DNA from: Artemia franciscana
Taxonomy: Eukaryota > Arthropoda > Branchiopoda > Anostraca > Artemiidae
Direction: 5' to 3'
DNA: 64,000 bases
Assembly: GCF_032884065.1 (NCBI RefSeq)
Contig: NC_088881.1
Location: forward strand, 2,972,001 to 3,036,000
Shown here: piece by piece, positions 12,662-25,108 of the stretch
How positions within the stretch are numbered: position 1 is the first letter of the stretch
Layout of the letters: each line of letters begins with the position of its first letter
Made by a program: the position numbers and the translations under genes
Notes under the pieces: model-generated
What the model was told of the DNA's origin: nothing
What the model saw: only the letters and a program-made list of their open reading frames with translations
Databases searched by the model: none

Positions 12662-13570
12662 TTACTATCTGATTCGAAAATTGTAAGAGAAACGAAGTTG
12701 CTCAAAATTGCCTAAATGACGGTTGTTATTTCCCATAAATACAGTTATTTCACCTTTTTAGACTATTTCGAACATGATGGCTATTTCAAAAACTTGATCG
12801 AATCATTTTTGGAGGGAGGGTAGTTAAAAAAGGGTATAGGATGGGGCTGGCAGTCCTTAACCATTCTTAAAAAATTGCAGATCCTTGTTTTTGATAAACT
12901 TGATGCACATAGTGCCTTTTGATTTGGTTTAACATGCCGTTCAAAGTTCTCCAAAGTTTCACCTTAATACCCTTAGCCTTTTAGGATACACTTAGAATCA
13001 AACTTTTCCAAATGCTAAATCCTTCATGTAAACAATGGAAAATTTGCATAATTTACAACCCTTGCACCGGGGCTGAGGGGGAGGAGTACATGATTTCTCT
13101 TGAGGCATAGCTACTAGACATTTGGACTAGTTTGAACTCATTCTGACTGGATGCATTTGGGAAAAAAGGGCGTAGGAGGCTGGTTGCCTTTCGATCATTT
13201 TTAACTCGTAAAAAGCGCAATAGAACTTTTGATTTCCAATCGAATGAGCCCTCTCCGAAGTTTAGATGACCACCCCTTCCATATGAAGTACTTTTTGGAA
13301 AAATGTATAAATAGTATTAATATATTGAAGCCTTATAGCCCTTTGCTATAGGCAACACTATAGCGATGCCTACAGAAATTTTTTTATTTGTATGTTATAT
13401 GTAGGAAAATCAACTTTTTTTTATAATTTATTGACAACCTTGGAAATGATAATGTGTGTACAAAAATGGAGGGATGGGGAACTTTATGTCGATGGTTATG
13501 TATTTTGGGTAATAGGTAGGAAAAATTTAAAAGCTTACAGTATATATCCATTTGTGTTTTTTTGTCGTTT
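12662..13570 (-). repeat. Spacer with a minus-strand piece of dispersed family R1
   Basis: From about 12780 to 13300 the minus strand shares blocks with the R1 copies at 16893, 18458 and 57350, for example the 'agggctcattcgattgg' segment followed by 'aaaagttctattgc'. The rest is unassigned. Confidence 0.45.
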
Positions 13571-15574
13571 TATGGCACTTGGTATTAACCAAATGACATA
13601 TAGCGATCGCAAAATCTGTTGTTCTGTCTGTCGGTCTGTCTGTCCCAGTTTTACTACTTTTAGGCACTTTCAGGTAAGCTAGGACGATGAAATTTGGTAG
13701 GTGTATCAGGAACCAGACTAGATTAAATTAGAAATTGTCGTTTCCCTGGTTTGACCATCTAGGGGGAGTGGGGAGACGGTTAAATCAGAAAGATTAGAAA
13801 AAAGGAGGTATTTTTAACTTACGAACGGGTGATGGGATCTTAGTGAAATTTGATGTTGGGAAGGATATCCTGTCTCAGAGCTCTTGTTTTAAATTCCGAC
13901 CGGACCAGGTGACATTGGGGGAGGCTGTGGTGGTGAAACCTAAAATCTTGGAAAACGCTTAGAGTGGAGGGATCGGGATGAAACTTGGTGGGAAAAATAA
14001 GAACAAGTCCTAGATACGTGATTGACATAATCGAAATGGATCTGCTCTCTTTGGAGGAGTTGGGGGGAGGGTTAATTCTGAAAAGGTATTTTTAACTTAT
14101 GAAGGAGCGATTGGATCTTATTGAAATTTGATGTTTTAAAGGATATAGTGTCTCAGAGCTCTTATTTTTAATCCTGACCGTATCCAGTGACATTAGGGGG
14201 AGTTAGGGGGGAGCCTAAAATCTTTGAAAACGCTTAGAGCCGAGGGATCGGGATGGAACTTGGTAAAACAAAAAATCACAAGTCCTAGATGCGTGATTGA
14301 CGTAACGGGAACGGATTCGTTCTCTTTGGGGGAGTTGGGAGGGGGGGTTCATTCTGAAAAATTAGAAAAAATGAGGTATTTTAACTTACGAAGGAATGAT
14401 CAGATCTTTATGAAATTTCATGTTTAGAAGGACCTCGTTGCTCAGATCTCTTATTTTAAATCCCAACCGGATCCATTGTCATTTTTTGGGGGGGGGGGGT
14501 CGGAAATTTTGAAAAACGCTTAAAGTGGAGAGATCAGGATGAAACTTGGTAGGAAGAATAAGCACAAGTCCAAGATAAGTGACTGAAATGACTGAACCGT
14601 AACCGCTCTCTTTGGTGGAGTTGGGGGGGGGGAGTAATTTGGAAAAATTAGAAAAATGAGGTATTTGTAACTTACCAACGGGTGATCAGATCTTAACGAA
14701 ATTTGATATTTAGAAGGATCTTGTGCTTTAGAACTCTGATTTTAAATCCCGACCAGATCCAGTGACATTGGGGGGAGTTAGAGGGGGAACCGGAAATCTT
14801 GGAAACCGGAAATCTTGGAAAACGCTTAGAGTGGAGAGATCGGGATGATACTTGATGGGAAGAATAAGCACAAGCTATAGATACGTGATTGACATAATTG
14901 GACCGGATCCGTTCTCTTTGGGGGAGCTGCGGGTTGTTAATTTGGAAAAATTAGAAAAATTCAGGTATATTTAACTTAAAAACGGTTGACCGGGTCTTAA
15001 TGAAATTTGATATTTAGAAGGAATTCATGTCTCAGAGCTCTTATTTCAAATGCCGACCAGATCTGTTGAGATTGGGGGATGTTGGAGGGGGAAACTGGAA
15101 ATCTTGGAAAACACTTATAAATGTCGTAGATTCGTGATTGACGTAACCGGACTGGATCCGCTCTCTTTGGGGGAGTTAGGGGGTGGGATTCAGTGCTTTG
15201 GCGAGTTTGATGCTTCTGGACGTGCTAGGACGATGAAAATTGGTATGTGTGTCAGGGAGCTGCACAAATTGACTTGATAAAGTCGTTTTCCTTGATTTGA
15301 CCATCTGGGGGGCTGAAGGGAGAGGAAAAATTAGAAAAATTGAGGTATTTTTAACTTACGAGTTGGTGATCGGATCTTAATAGATTTTGACATTTAGAAG
15401 GACCTCAGGACTCAGAGCTCTTATTTTTAATCTCGACTAGCATTAATCCTTTGATTTCCCTTTTAAAGCAATCTATTGATTCTTAAAATTTTGCTAGAGC
15501 TCATACCATATGAGCTCCTGGCTCTTGGCTCTTCCGACTTCGTCACAAGCGCCATATGATCTCATAGCTCTTGT
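13571..15574 (+). repeat. Large tandem-structured repeat element, copy B
   Basis: The clearest copy. It starts with the hairpin GGCACTTGGTATTAACCAAATG and a (GTCT)n patch, followed by several body units of about 290 bases (starts near 13800, 14085, 14375, 14650, 14950 and 15345), each with 'GATC(T)TTAATGAAATTTGATATTTAG'-like text and a G-rich block. It ends in GAGCTCATACCATATGAGCTC near 15497-15517 and an AGCTCTT-rich tail. Unit number differs between copies, so the body expands and contracts. Confidence 0.85.
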
Positions 15575-16892
15575 TCTAAGATATTATCCAGCTAGTTCCC
15601 TTATTTTTTCTAATTTTTGTCTTTAATATTTGATCCTGTTTTTCTTGATAGACCGAAAGGAAAATCGGAAGTCTAGGTTTTTCTATAAGGGTTGGGGTGA
15701 ATTAGAATTATAATAACGAACAATATTCCAAATAAGTTTCCTGCATTTCAAGACAAAAATGGGTGATAAAGTTCTTTTTTTCAACTATTTAAATATAGTG
15801 CCAAAATTTTATCTCTTTACACTTTCCGATTGTGGAGATTTTTATAATTTGGATTTTAAGATTCAATTTTCTTTTTTCAATCCCATAATCCAAAATGATA
15901 ATCCAGATTATCCAGCACTTTAACCTTTAACTGTATCGCCCTTTAAGCACTAAAAAATCCTAAGTCGAGATCAACAGGAAAAATGATTTCCTCTGTCATT
16001 TAATCAATTTTCATTAATTCTATGTTGATTTTCATTTGTATTATTTCCCGTCTTTCAATGAATAATTTGGGCTTTTAAATGAAATTTTGTTAATTTGTAT
16101 GTTTTTTTCTTTTTTTTCAACTTATCTTTATAGTGTGCAAGTAACCTTGTAAAGGCTAATATGTCTGAATATAAGTTCGATTTTCTCCTCTTCTTCAAAG
16201 CGATATCCTGAAAGAGAACAAGAAAACTGCTATATCAAGAATTTTGAAATAGATTTCAAAGATGTTTCCCGAAAAATTGGGGGGGGGGTACAGAAAGAAG
16301 GCTTGTGATTATCCAGCTTTTCTTGTGCAAAAATGTCTGTATTTTTAATACTTTTAAACGACTCGGATAAAAATTTCTGGGGGGAGAGAGGGTCGAACCG
16401 GGTAACCTCCCATCCCGGATACTGCCATGGGTACAATGCAGCTTAAGAAGATGTATTGGTGGGGATAAATATCCCGTGTTTTCATTATTAAAAGTCTAAT
16501 AATGAAAACACGGCTTCAAAACTAAACTTTTTTATATTCTGATCCGATTATTTGTTAGCCTTTAAGCAGATTTAGAGAATAAACTTTGAAGGATTCTCTA
16601 CTCCTATTTTTAGTATTTTGATGAGAATGTATAGTTTAAGAAAACAATCTTGGTTCTATTATCTTTTTTTCTTATTTCCCTCGAAGTAGCTATCGTTTTA
16701 TTGATGAGCTATCGTTTTATTGAGTTTCTGTTAGGGTATCAATTGATTGATATTTTTATTTTCACCGATAATTCAAAAAAATAATAAAAGAATGGAATAA
16801 ATATAGCCGCTACTGAAATGCCAAACGACCTTTGGACAGTGGCTCAATTAACTAACTGATTGAATCACAGAAAAATTGTATCATTCCTAATC
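15575..16892. other. Unassigned, with one perfect hairpin
   Basis: AT-rich sequence without a gene I can support. It contains the perfect 17-bp inverted repeat at 16474-16513. Confidence 0.5.
16474..16513. repeat. Perfect 17-bp hairpin with 6-base loop
   Basis: CCGTGTTTTCATTATTA (16474-16490), loop AAAGTC, then the exact inverse complement (16497-16513). In DNA it could form a cruciform. It may be what is left of a small foldback element. Confidence 0.9.
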
Positions 16893-17765
16893 AAGTTGTT
16901 TATGGTAACAAACTGTAAGTAAGGAGCGAAACGGCTCAATATTAACAGAAATTATAAAAAACGGAATTTTGACATCGATTGAAGCATCAAAATCGACTTA
17001 TTATGCTGATTCCAAATACATAATATTCATTAAGCATTGTGTTACCCATTAATGGCTACGAATCTGAAGAAATTTGCCTGATTTTCAAAAAGGGTGGACA
17101 CCCCCCCAAAAAATATTCATGTGATCTTGATGAAAATCATACCGTCAGATTTAGCGTATCAGAGAGCCCTATTGTAGAGCTTTCAAGCTAATATCTGCAA
17201 GGAATTTTGTACCTTTTGTCAGAAGATGTGTGGATGATTTTGTCACGGATGCATGTTTATTTTTTTTTTTTTTGTATTCTTTTTTCCAGGGGTGGTTGTA
17301 TTGTACCAAGGGTCCTCGAACATCGGACCATTTAAAGGAATTTAAAAATTATTGTGCCTTTTTAAGTGACCAAAAAGATCGGAGGTTAATTAGCCCCCTA
17401 CCACGACCCCTTTCTCCAAAAAAAAATATTTCATTTTGAAATGAAAGTATGCTAAGGAGAATTTTCAGGCTGAAGCGACTGCAATAAATTTTACAGAGGG
17501 GGTGGGGGGAATCTTTAGCGAGGATGGAATTGTCAGGAAGAAATTTTACGGGGTAGGGGATAATATTTTACGGGGGAGGAACTTTCCGTGGAGGATTTTC
17601 TCATGAGGAGAGGGAATTTCTCATGGAGGGCGAGCCAGATTTACCGGTAGTATTTGAAAGACGATCAGAAATTAAATTTAAAAAACAAGTTTTTTCAGTT
17701 GAAAGTAAGGAGCAACATTAAAATTCAAAACGAATAGAAATCATTCCGTAATGGGTTGTCCTCCT
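16893..17765 (+). repeat. Dispersed repeat family R1, copy 1
   Basis: It opens at GGTAACAAACTGTAAGTAAGGAG, continues with AAAAAACGGAATTTTGACATC and a block around GTATCAGAGAGCCC, then G-rich stretches, and closes with GAAAGTAAGGAGCAACATTAA. Copies at 18458 and 57350 share the order of blocks. I do not recognise an encoded protein. Confidence 0.75.
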
Positions 17766-18457
17766 TTAAGAATTTTTCAAGAAATGCCAGCTACATTTTT
17801 GGAGCCACTGCAAAAGTGCTCATCTACATTTGGCAATAGGTTGAATGCATAATTTATAGAGAGGGATGACTGAGCTGGATTGCGATAGGATTTTAGAAGG
17901 AAGACTCCAACGTAGCTTTCTGGCGGAGGAGGACTGATTGAGGTATGCACTCCTTTTTTCCAGAATATATAATTGGTTTGTATGAAACATTGAATAAAAA
18001 CTTGGCATCCCCCTATTGAGGTAACAACTCCCTTTACTGTTACGGTACTACCGCGTTGTGTATATCCGTTCCACTTTATGCTCTGTGCAAATCATACACG
18101 TATCAATTTTAATAGACTATCATTTATAATAGATAGGCAGCATGGGCTTTCGCGAGTCGCTTGCCCTTTATCTCCCATCAGGTGTGCTAATTCACGTAAA
18201 TGTAGGGGGTGGAACAGGGATTTTTTCAACTTTTTCAATGGAGAAGTAAAAAATACTTTTAAAAACGGGGCAATAACTTCTAAGGTGCCCCCCCCCCGTA
18301 ATTCGTGCCCCAGTATTTCATGTCACCAGCAACGGTTTCCTAGGGAGCATGAAGCAGTGTGCATTTAAGTCTGCATGTCATTGATTGACTCCATTCATGT
18401 TAGTTGCTGACGTAACTAACTAATTGAATAAAAAAAACTATTTCATTCATAATCAAA
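17766..18457. repeat. Dispersed repeat R2 within an unassigned spacer
   Basis: From about 18050 to 18420 the sequence (GCGTTGTGTATATCCGTTCC, then GCAATAACTTCTAAGGTGCC) is repeated with divergence at 22335-22680. No coding assignment. Confidence 0.6.
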
Positions 18458-19740
18458 CAGTTCATGGTAATGGACTGTAAGTAAGCATCGATACTGCTCA
18501 ATATTAACCGAAACTATAAAAAACGGAATTTTGGCATCACTAGAAATAACAAAATCGGCTTATTATGCTGGTTCCAAATATATAACACTCATTAAGCTTA
18601 GTGTTGACCCATAAATGGCTACGAGTCTGAGAAAATTAGCCTGATTTTCAAAAAGGGGGGAAACACATCCAAAAATTCAAGTGATCTTAAAGAAAATTAC
18701 ACCGCCAGATTCAGCGTATCAGAGAACCCTATTGTGGACAATTCAAGTTCCTATCTGCAAAAATGTGGAATTTCGCATCTTTTGCCAGACAAAAAATAGC
18801 GGATGCGTGTTTATTTGTTTTGTTTTTCTTTATTCCAGGGATGCTTGTATTGTACCAATGGTCCTAGAACATCGGATTATTTTAAGGTAGTTTAAAAGTT
18901 ATTTTGCCTTTTTACGTGACCAAAAAGATTGGAGGGTAACTAGCCCCCCTGCCACGACCCCTTTCTCCAAAAATCGCCCGATCAAAATTTTCAGATAGCT
19001 AATTTGTTCAGCATAGTTGAAAGGTCCCACAACTATGTCTTTAGAGAAAACATGACCCCCCAAAGCCCCTTGGGATATGTCCTTAAGTTATAAAATTTGC
19101 CCGTTGTTTACGCATAGTATTTGTTATTGGGAAGCATACAGACTATGTTTTGAAGGGAGGGGGGTCTGTATTTGGGATGGGTATCCATGGAAATAATTTT
19201 CCCTGGGGAGGGAAATTTCTAGAGGTAAAATTTTAAGAGGGAATTTGACAGAATTCCTATACTAAATTCTTTTTATTTGTCTTATTTTCTCTTTACCAAC
19301 TAAATTTCGTATGTGAATATATTCCGGGGAAAATTTTCAGCGTGTTTGGATTTTTGAGAAAAATTACCACGCAAGGGGGATTTCCGGAGTGATCGGAAAA
19401 AGGATTTCATTTTTCAAACGGAAGTATGCTATGAAGAATTTTTCAGGCAGCACGACGGCAAGAAATTTTACAGAAGGGTGGGGGATTTTTCAGCGATGAT
19501 AGAATTGTCTGAAAAAAATTCTACGGAGGGAGGGGGTGTATTTTACCTGAGAGGAACTTCCTGCAGAGCAGTTTCTCGTGAGGGGAGGGATTTTCTCATG
19601 GAGGGTGAGCCAGACTTAACTGCTGTATTAGAAAAACGATCAGAAGTTAAATTTGAAAAAACAAGTTATTTCACCTGAAAGTAAGGATCAACATCAAAAC
19701 TCAAAACTAACAGAAATTACTCCACTTATGAAGGTGTTGC
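18458..19740 (+). repeat. Dispersed repeat family R1, copy 2
   Basis: Same block order as 16893-17765 but longer, with extra G-rich sequence between 19020 and 19440. It ends with GAAAGTAAGGATCAACATC. Confidence 0.75.
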
Positions 19741-20264
19741 CCCCTCCTCAATACCTTGCCCTTTACGCTTAAATATGACTGCTTGTCACAATTTTTTAGA
19801 ACTTCTCCTGTAGCACAAGGGCCGTTTGATTAGAATAGGAAGCTTTTTTTAAAGCTCTAGAAGCTTTAGTATGAAGAGCAAGGTATTGAGGAGGGGGTAT
19901 CCCCTTCATCATTTTGGTTGTGTTTCTTCGCTATCGATCATTAATCGCATGATCAAAGGCTACTCCTCGGCGTTGAAAAAACAGCAACAAAATAGTATCG
20001 AAAGAAGGGACTAAATTGACTTTGCAGCCAGTTGAACTTTATCCTTTTCAATCGTAGAAATCGTGACGGATGAAAACTCGGAACAATATCTTATATAATC
20101 TAGTTGGTATTATAAAGCTATCCCTAACTTTTCAGGATTAAAATACCATAGGTGACACTAATTATTACGAAACTACCTCATTGTGTTACGTTATCGTTTG
20201 TACCCATTGCGTAAACATTTAATTCTGTCAGATTTAAAGAGATCGAATACAATATGCACCAATT
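19741..20264. repeat. Imperfect foldback followed by unassigned sequence
   Basis: CCCCCTCCTCAATACCTTGC near 19740-19760 is inverted near 19880-19900 (GCAAGGTATTGAGGAGGGGG). The arms match the foldback seen at 58745-59000. The remainder to 20264 is unassigned. Confidence 0.6.
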
Positions 20265-20880
20265 TCTAGCCCAAAGTGAACAGATTCTTACTTATAAGTC
20301 CCTCTCCCGTGATAGACATCAAGTTCACCGGAAACAAATAAATGGGTACATCAACTAGAAAAAGTTGCAAACCCCTCATTGCTGAAGATGATTGTAGCCC
20401 AACAGCCGATTATTACTTACAAGTCCCCTACATGTCTTACCACTGGAACCAAATTGGTTTAACCATAAAATAAACCGGAAACAAATAATAGGTACACCAA
20501 CTAGCAAAAGTGGCAAACTCCTCATTGCCGAAGATAATTATGAGCTAATAGCCGGTTCTCGCCCAAAGTGAACCGATTCTTACTTATAAGTCCCTCTCCC
20601 GTGATAGGCATCAAGTTCACCGGAAACAAATAAATGGGTACACCAAAAGGCCTAGTTGCAAACCCCTCATCGCTGAAAACTGTAGCCTAACAGCAGATTA
20701 TTCCTTACAAGTCCCCTACATGTCTTACCACTGGAACCAAATTGGTTTTACCATCAAATACACTGGAAACAAATAAAAGATACACCAAGTAGCAAAAGTT
20801 GCTAACCCCTCATTGCCGAAGGTGATTATTGCCTAATAGCCGACTGTTGCTTACAAGTCCTCTATATGTCTCATAATTTG
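20265..20880. repeat. Dimeric tandem repeat, ~292-bp period of two ~146-bp halves
   Basis: GCCCAAAGTGAAC(A/C)GATTC recurs at 20269 and 20561. Between these, a related half-unit carries ACAAGTCCCCTACATGTC, and CCGGAAACAAATAA closes each half. Two full dimers are present, a small higher-order repeat. Confidence 0.85.
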
Positions 20881-21401
20881 TATCGGCCTAGATTTCGTTT
20901 CAGTGTGTACCTTACTACTGAAGTTGTCAACCCCTTGAAACTTTCAAACTGGTATACCTCATGAAGGAATTTTGTACAAAAAAATGGATGTAATATACTT
21001 TGTACAGCTCATCAAGAGCTATCGATTGCCGTCAGAAAAAAAATACTATCTGTCTTAGGTCAAAAGTTGATTTTTTTTTGCCGTACGCCAACTTTCTAAC
21101 GTCACCACTTAGAAAGGAGCAAAGGTTAGACTCCGATTTCTTTAGCAATGAGAGAACCTTTAAAGTTTATTAGGTACATCTTATACCATTTCTCTACTGC
21201 AATCCCAAGTCCGAAAAACCGAATGATAAACTCAGCTGAAATCACGAACAGAAATGGGTAGAAACAATAGGTGGAAGTACTTTCGGACCCGTGGGAAAAT
21301 GCCACATTTTTGCTTCTGTAAGTTTTTCTATTTATCACTCAAAGAAGATATATTAGCTGTGGGACCGGGTAACTGCCGCATATATTTAACACTTATAGAT
21401 T
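20881..21401. other. No gene seen, possible 3' UTR of the minus-strand exon
   Basis: Mostly unassigned. A minus-strand AATAAA (plus-strand 21166-21171) lies about 235 bases downstream of the stop of the candidate exon at 21402-21683. Confidence 0.35.
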
Positions 21402-21683
21402 TTAGTCCATCTTCAATTTGAAAGTGATGCCTGCCTGCTTGCCTGCTAGAACGGAGCTTTCCACTCGGAAGCAGAAACATGCTTTGATGAAACGAAAGTT
21501 TGGCTGCACAACTTCAGATACTCCTCTCTGACATAGGCTATATAATTCCACTTCACTTCGCACACCATAGGCTCTGGCTCGTGGACGAGCAAAAACCATT
21601 CTTTTCAGCCCCAGGCAAGAGTTCTGCGGAGCTTTCCAAAATGTAATGGCATATTCATCAATCCGGCCTGAGGTCCACAATTT
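21402..21683 (-). CDS. Possible terminal exon of an unknown gene
   Basis: On the minus strand the acceptor-like ggtttttacag is followed at 21683 by 93 sense codons (KLWTSGRIDEYAITFWKAPQ near the start, GKQAGITFKLKMD at the end) and a stop at 21402-21404. The composition is richer in G+C and less repetitive than the flanks, which is exon-like. I do not recognise the protein, and no upstream exon is visible on the minus strand, where a plus-strand LINE tail at 21822 intervenes. It could be a real last exon, part of an unrecognised element, or chance. Confidence 0.4.
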   Translation of the reverse strand, partial: KLWTSGRIDEYAITFWKAPQNSCLGLKRMVFARPRARAYGVRSEVELYSLCQRGVSEVVQPNFRFIKACFCFRVESSVLAGKQAGITFKLKMD

Positions 21684-21821
21684 CTGTAAAAACCGCACAG
21701 GTTAGACCCTTACCAGTTTCCAGGAATAAGCTGAGATCGGCGGCATAGGAAAAAAAAACGGGACAAAACCAAAGTGTTGCTCTTGCAACACAATAAGCTG
21801 TGTAAAAAAAAAAAAAAATAA

Positions 21822-22055
21822 GGATCGATCCTCCTTTCCAGGACTGAAAGGCTAAGATGGCTAGGCTGGGTTTTATGAAGGTTGACAGATCGCCAAAGAT
21901 TGCGCTTTTTGATCATCCGTTTAGGGACAAGCGAAAAGCAAGTTGTCCTCGAAGGCGGGGTAAGACGTCAAAAGAAAGAAACTTGAAGAAAATTGGAACG
22001 TCATGAGAGGGTGTAAAGAGTGAAGCTTTGAATAGAGTGGAGTGAACGATGTTCA
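21822..22055 (+). pseudogene. LINE ORF2 C-terminal fragment
   Basis: GSILLSRTERLRWLGWVL, then shifted pieces of the segment around D-D-R-L-P-K-I, line up with the fragment at 39095-39382. RLRWLGHV is a common C-terminal landmark of this kind of LINE ORF2. Stops and frameshifts disable it. Confidence 0.75.
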
Positions 22056-22979
22056 GCTCTGTTTGGTTCAGGCACCTTGGTGCTGAACCAAACCGAGGTT
22101 CAGCACTTTGGGGTTCAGCATTCAGGCACCTTGGTGCTGAGCTGTCAGTTGTAGTGATGGCTGTATCCAGAATTTATCGCTAAGATACAGGATTCAGCAG
22201 GGATCACTGTACTTCTAACTTCGACAAAAAAACAAGCTGTTTTATAATGACATCGCTCATGATAGGAACATACAAAGAGGAAGGCTTGGCTTTGTCTGTC
22301 CCTTAAAATCCTAAATTTTCTTGAATTCTGGGCATTTCATTGCGTTGTGTATATCCGTTCCATTTTATCCTCGGTGCAAATCATAGACGCATAAATTTAT
22401 AATAGACAACAGACAGCGTGGATTTTCGCGAACCCCTTGTTTTTTATCTTCCTTCAGGGGGTGCTAATGCACGAAAATGTAGGAGGTGGAACAGGAATTT
22501 TTTTTCAACTTTTTCGATGGATAAGCCAAAAATATTTTTCAAAAAGGGGCAATAACTTCTAAGGTGCCCCCCTCCCCCTTAATTGGTGCCCCAGTATTTC
22601 AAGCCACAAGTAACGCTTTCCTAGGGTGCATGAAGAAAGTAAACTGGCTATTTAAGTTTGCATATCCCTTGTCATTAATTGTCACCATTCTTGTTAGCTG
22701 TTTACGTAAAATATATAGTGCTTTTTCTATATATTGGGGTCAAGGTCTTATTCACGGGAGAGGTTTTCGTGTTTGAACCTCCCACCCCCGAAATTGTTGT
22801 CCGAAGCGTATAAGACATAAGGAAAACGAATATGAACAAATTTTTGATGTTTTTTGAAAGTTGTTTTTCGTGATTTCGTGACCCCCTCCCCCCTTTAACG
22901 AAATCTTGGATACACCCTTGGTTTTTGTATCTTTTCAGATAATAAATCTATGGTCTGAATAGAAGCTCATAAAAAACCA
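22056..22979. repeat. Spacer including repeat R2, second copy
   Basis: 22335-22680 is a diverged copy of 18050-18420. Near 22080-22140 a short GGTTCAGCAC/GGTGCTGAAC-type motif repeats in both orientations. No gene seen. Confidence 0.55.
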
Positions 22980-24130
22980 AAGTAGTTGGTTTTCGTTTTG
23001 TATATAATTTCTATGAATTAGTCGTTAACTCGTTTTTTATTGTTCCACACCACTCGTAATAAAAATTTGTAAATACGAGCAATTTTGGTTTTCAAAGGAT
23101 TTTATGGTAAAGGGAGTAATTATGAAGAGTTTTCGACATGTTTTAAAAAAGAACTATAATTGACCAGCATTTGTTTTTTATTACCCATTTAGAATTAGCC
23201 AAAATTTGGATTTCGAACTTCTTTCTTTTATTGTTTTAGAGAAAAAATATTGAATTAAAAACAATTACCGTTGGTAATATAAATTAGGAAAAATGTGGAG
23301 CTATGATTTTCAAAAGTATTTCTAATGATCGTAGTAATTAGGAAAGGTCTTTAACATGCCTTGGAGGAAAAAACGTAACTGGGTTTTTAATTAGGGTTTT
23401 TATTGAGATGCTTAGACAAAATTTGGATTTCAAACATCTTTCTTTTATTGTTTAGAGAGAAAAAATATTGAATTAAAAACAATTACCGTTGGTAATATAA
23501 ATTAGGAAAAATGTGGAGCTATGATTTTCAAAAGTATTTCTAATGATCGTAGTAATTAGGAAAGGTCTTTAACATGCTTTGGAGGAAAAAACATAACTGG
23601 GTTTTTAATTAAGGTTTTTTTTTTAGATGCTTAGACAAAATTTGGATTTCAAACATCTTTCTTTTATTGTTTAGAGAGAAAAAATATTGAATTAAAAACA
23701 ATTACCGTTAGTAATATAAATTTTGGAAAATGAGGAGCTATGATTTTCAAAAGGATTTCTAATGACCGTAGTAATTACGAAGGGTCTTTAACATGCCTTG
23801 GAGTAAAAACATAACTGGGTTTTTAATTAGGGTTTTTAATGAGATGTTTAGTCAAAATTTGGATTTCAAAGATATTTTTTTTATTGCGTTCGAGGGAAAA
23901 GAAATAATGAAATAATTACCTGTGGTAATATAAATTTGTGAAAATGAAGAAATTAATTTTCAAAAAAAGCTATTATGACGGGGCTAATGATGAAGAGTCT
24001 TTGACATGCGTTTGATAAAAGAACTGTAAATGGCAAACATTTCTTTCTTCTTTTTTGTTAGTAACTTAATGTAATCAAAAATACAAATCTTGGTTATTTT
24101 TTATTGTTTTAGAAAAATAAAAACTTTTTA
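22980..24130. repeat. Tandem repeat of ~217-bp units
   Basis: CAAAATTTGGATTTC recurs at 23200, 23417, 23636 and 23853. The following blocks (AATATTGAATTAAAAACAA, GGTAATATAAATT, GGTCTTTAACATGCC) keep the same order. The middle units are nearly identical, and the outer ones at 22980 and 24070 are diverged. Confidence 0.9.
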
Positions 24131-25108
24131 CAACAATTATTTACAATATATTGCTCATAATAAAAAATTTACAAAAATGAACAAATTTGATTTTCAATAA
24201 AGATTTTTTTTTCAAGGGGGAGAATAAAAAATATTGTTTCATAGTTCGAATAAGAAAGACCCACCGAGTTCGAGAAAATGTTGTGTTTCTTGAGTGGGTG
24301 TGAAGTCGCCCCAATAAAACTATGATTAGCAAACAAATGGTTTGTTTTTATGATTCATGGACCGAAATTTATTTTAGTGTATCTTCATTTTTGTTTTAGA
24401 GGAAAAAACATTATTGAATGTAAAATAGCTGCCTATCAAGCAAAAATGAATTCTCCGCAACGCTTCCTTATCTGTAATCCGTGAAAAAAAACTTTTATAT
24501 CTTCATTTATAGCTCATATACAGAATAAAAAAATAAAAAAAAACAAAAAGGATTTTTAATCATAAATATATTTAGATATATTTAAATTAAGTATAGGAAA
24601 CTGTAAAAAGAATCCGCCAGGAAAACTACAAAAGAAAAAACAAAACAATGGAAGAGGCAAAGCTAAACAATATACTTCAAATCTTATATACAGTACTGAG
24701 CTGGTAAAAATGTACATATCTACATATAGGCCTACTGGAGTATGTAAAATAAATAAATAAAATCAATAAAACGCATCAATAAATGGAACAAAGCAATGAT
24801 TTACGATAGGCTTAGAAACATAACTGAATGACAAGAAGTAACAATAATGCTAATAAAAATCACAAAATCAGAAAAACGAGGGTATTTCCAGCAAGTGAAA
24901 AAGTGAAAATGCAATGCAAATATTTCAGCCGAGACCTCTGCTCAGCCGTTATCAGTGCAGAAATAGAAAATAATGCAAACATAGAAATAATAATAAAAGG
25001 CCATAAAAATCAATTACCAAAAGTTGTTATTACTTCAATTTTCGAAAAAAGCTAAAAATAAAATAAAAAAAATTTAGAGTAAAAGCTACAAATGGCAGTC
25101 TTCATATT
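24131..25108. other. Unassigned AT-rich stretch
   Basis: A 74-codon plus-strand frame at 24828-25055 is not recognisable. Around 24925-24960 the minus strand has a hairpin (GGCTGAG...CTCGGC then TGAAATATT) like that of the Penelope-type 3' ends. Confidence 0.4.
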
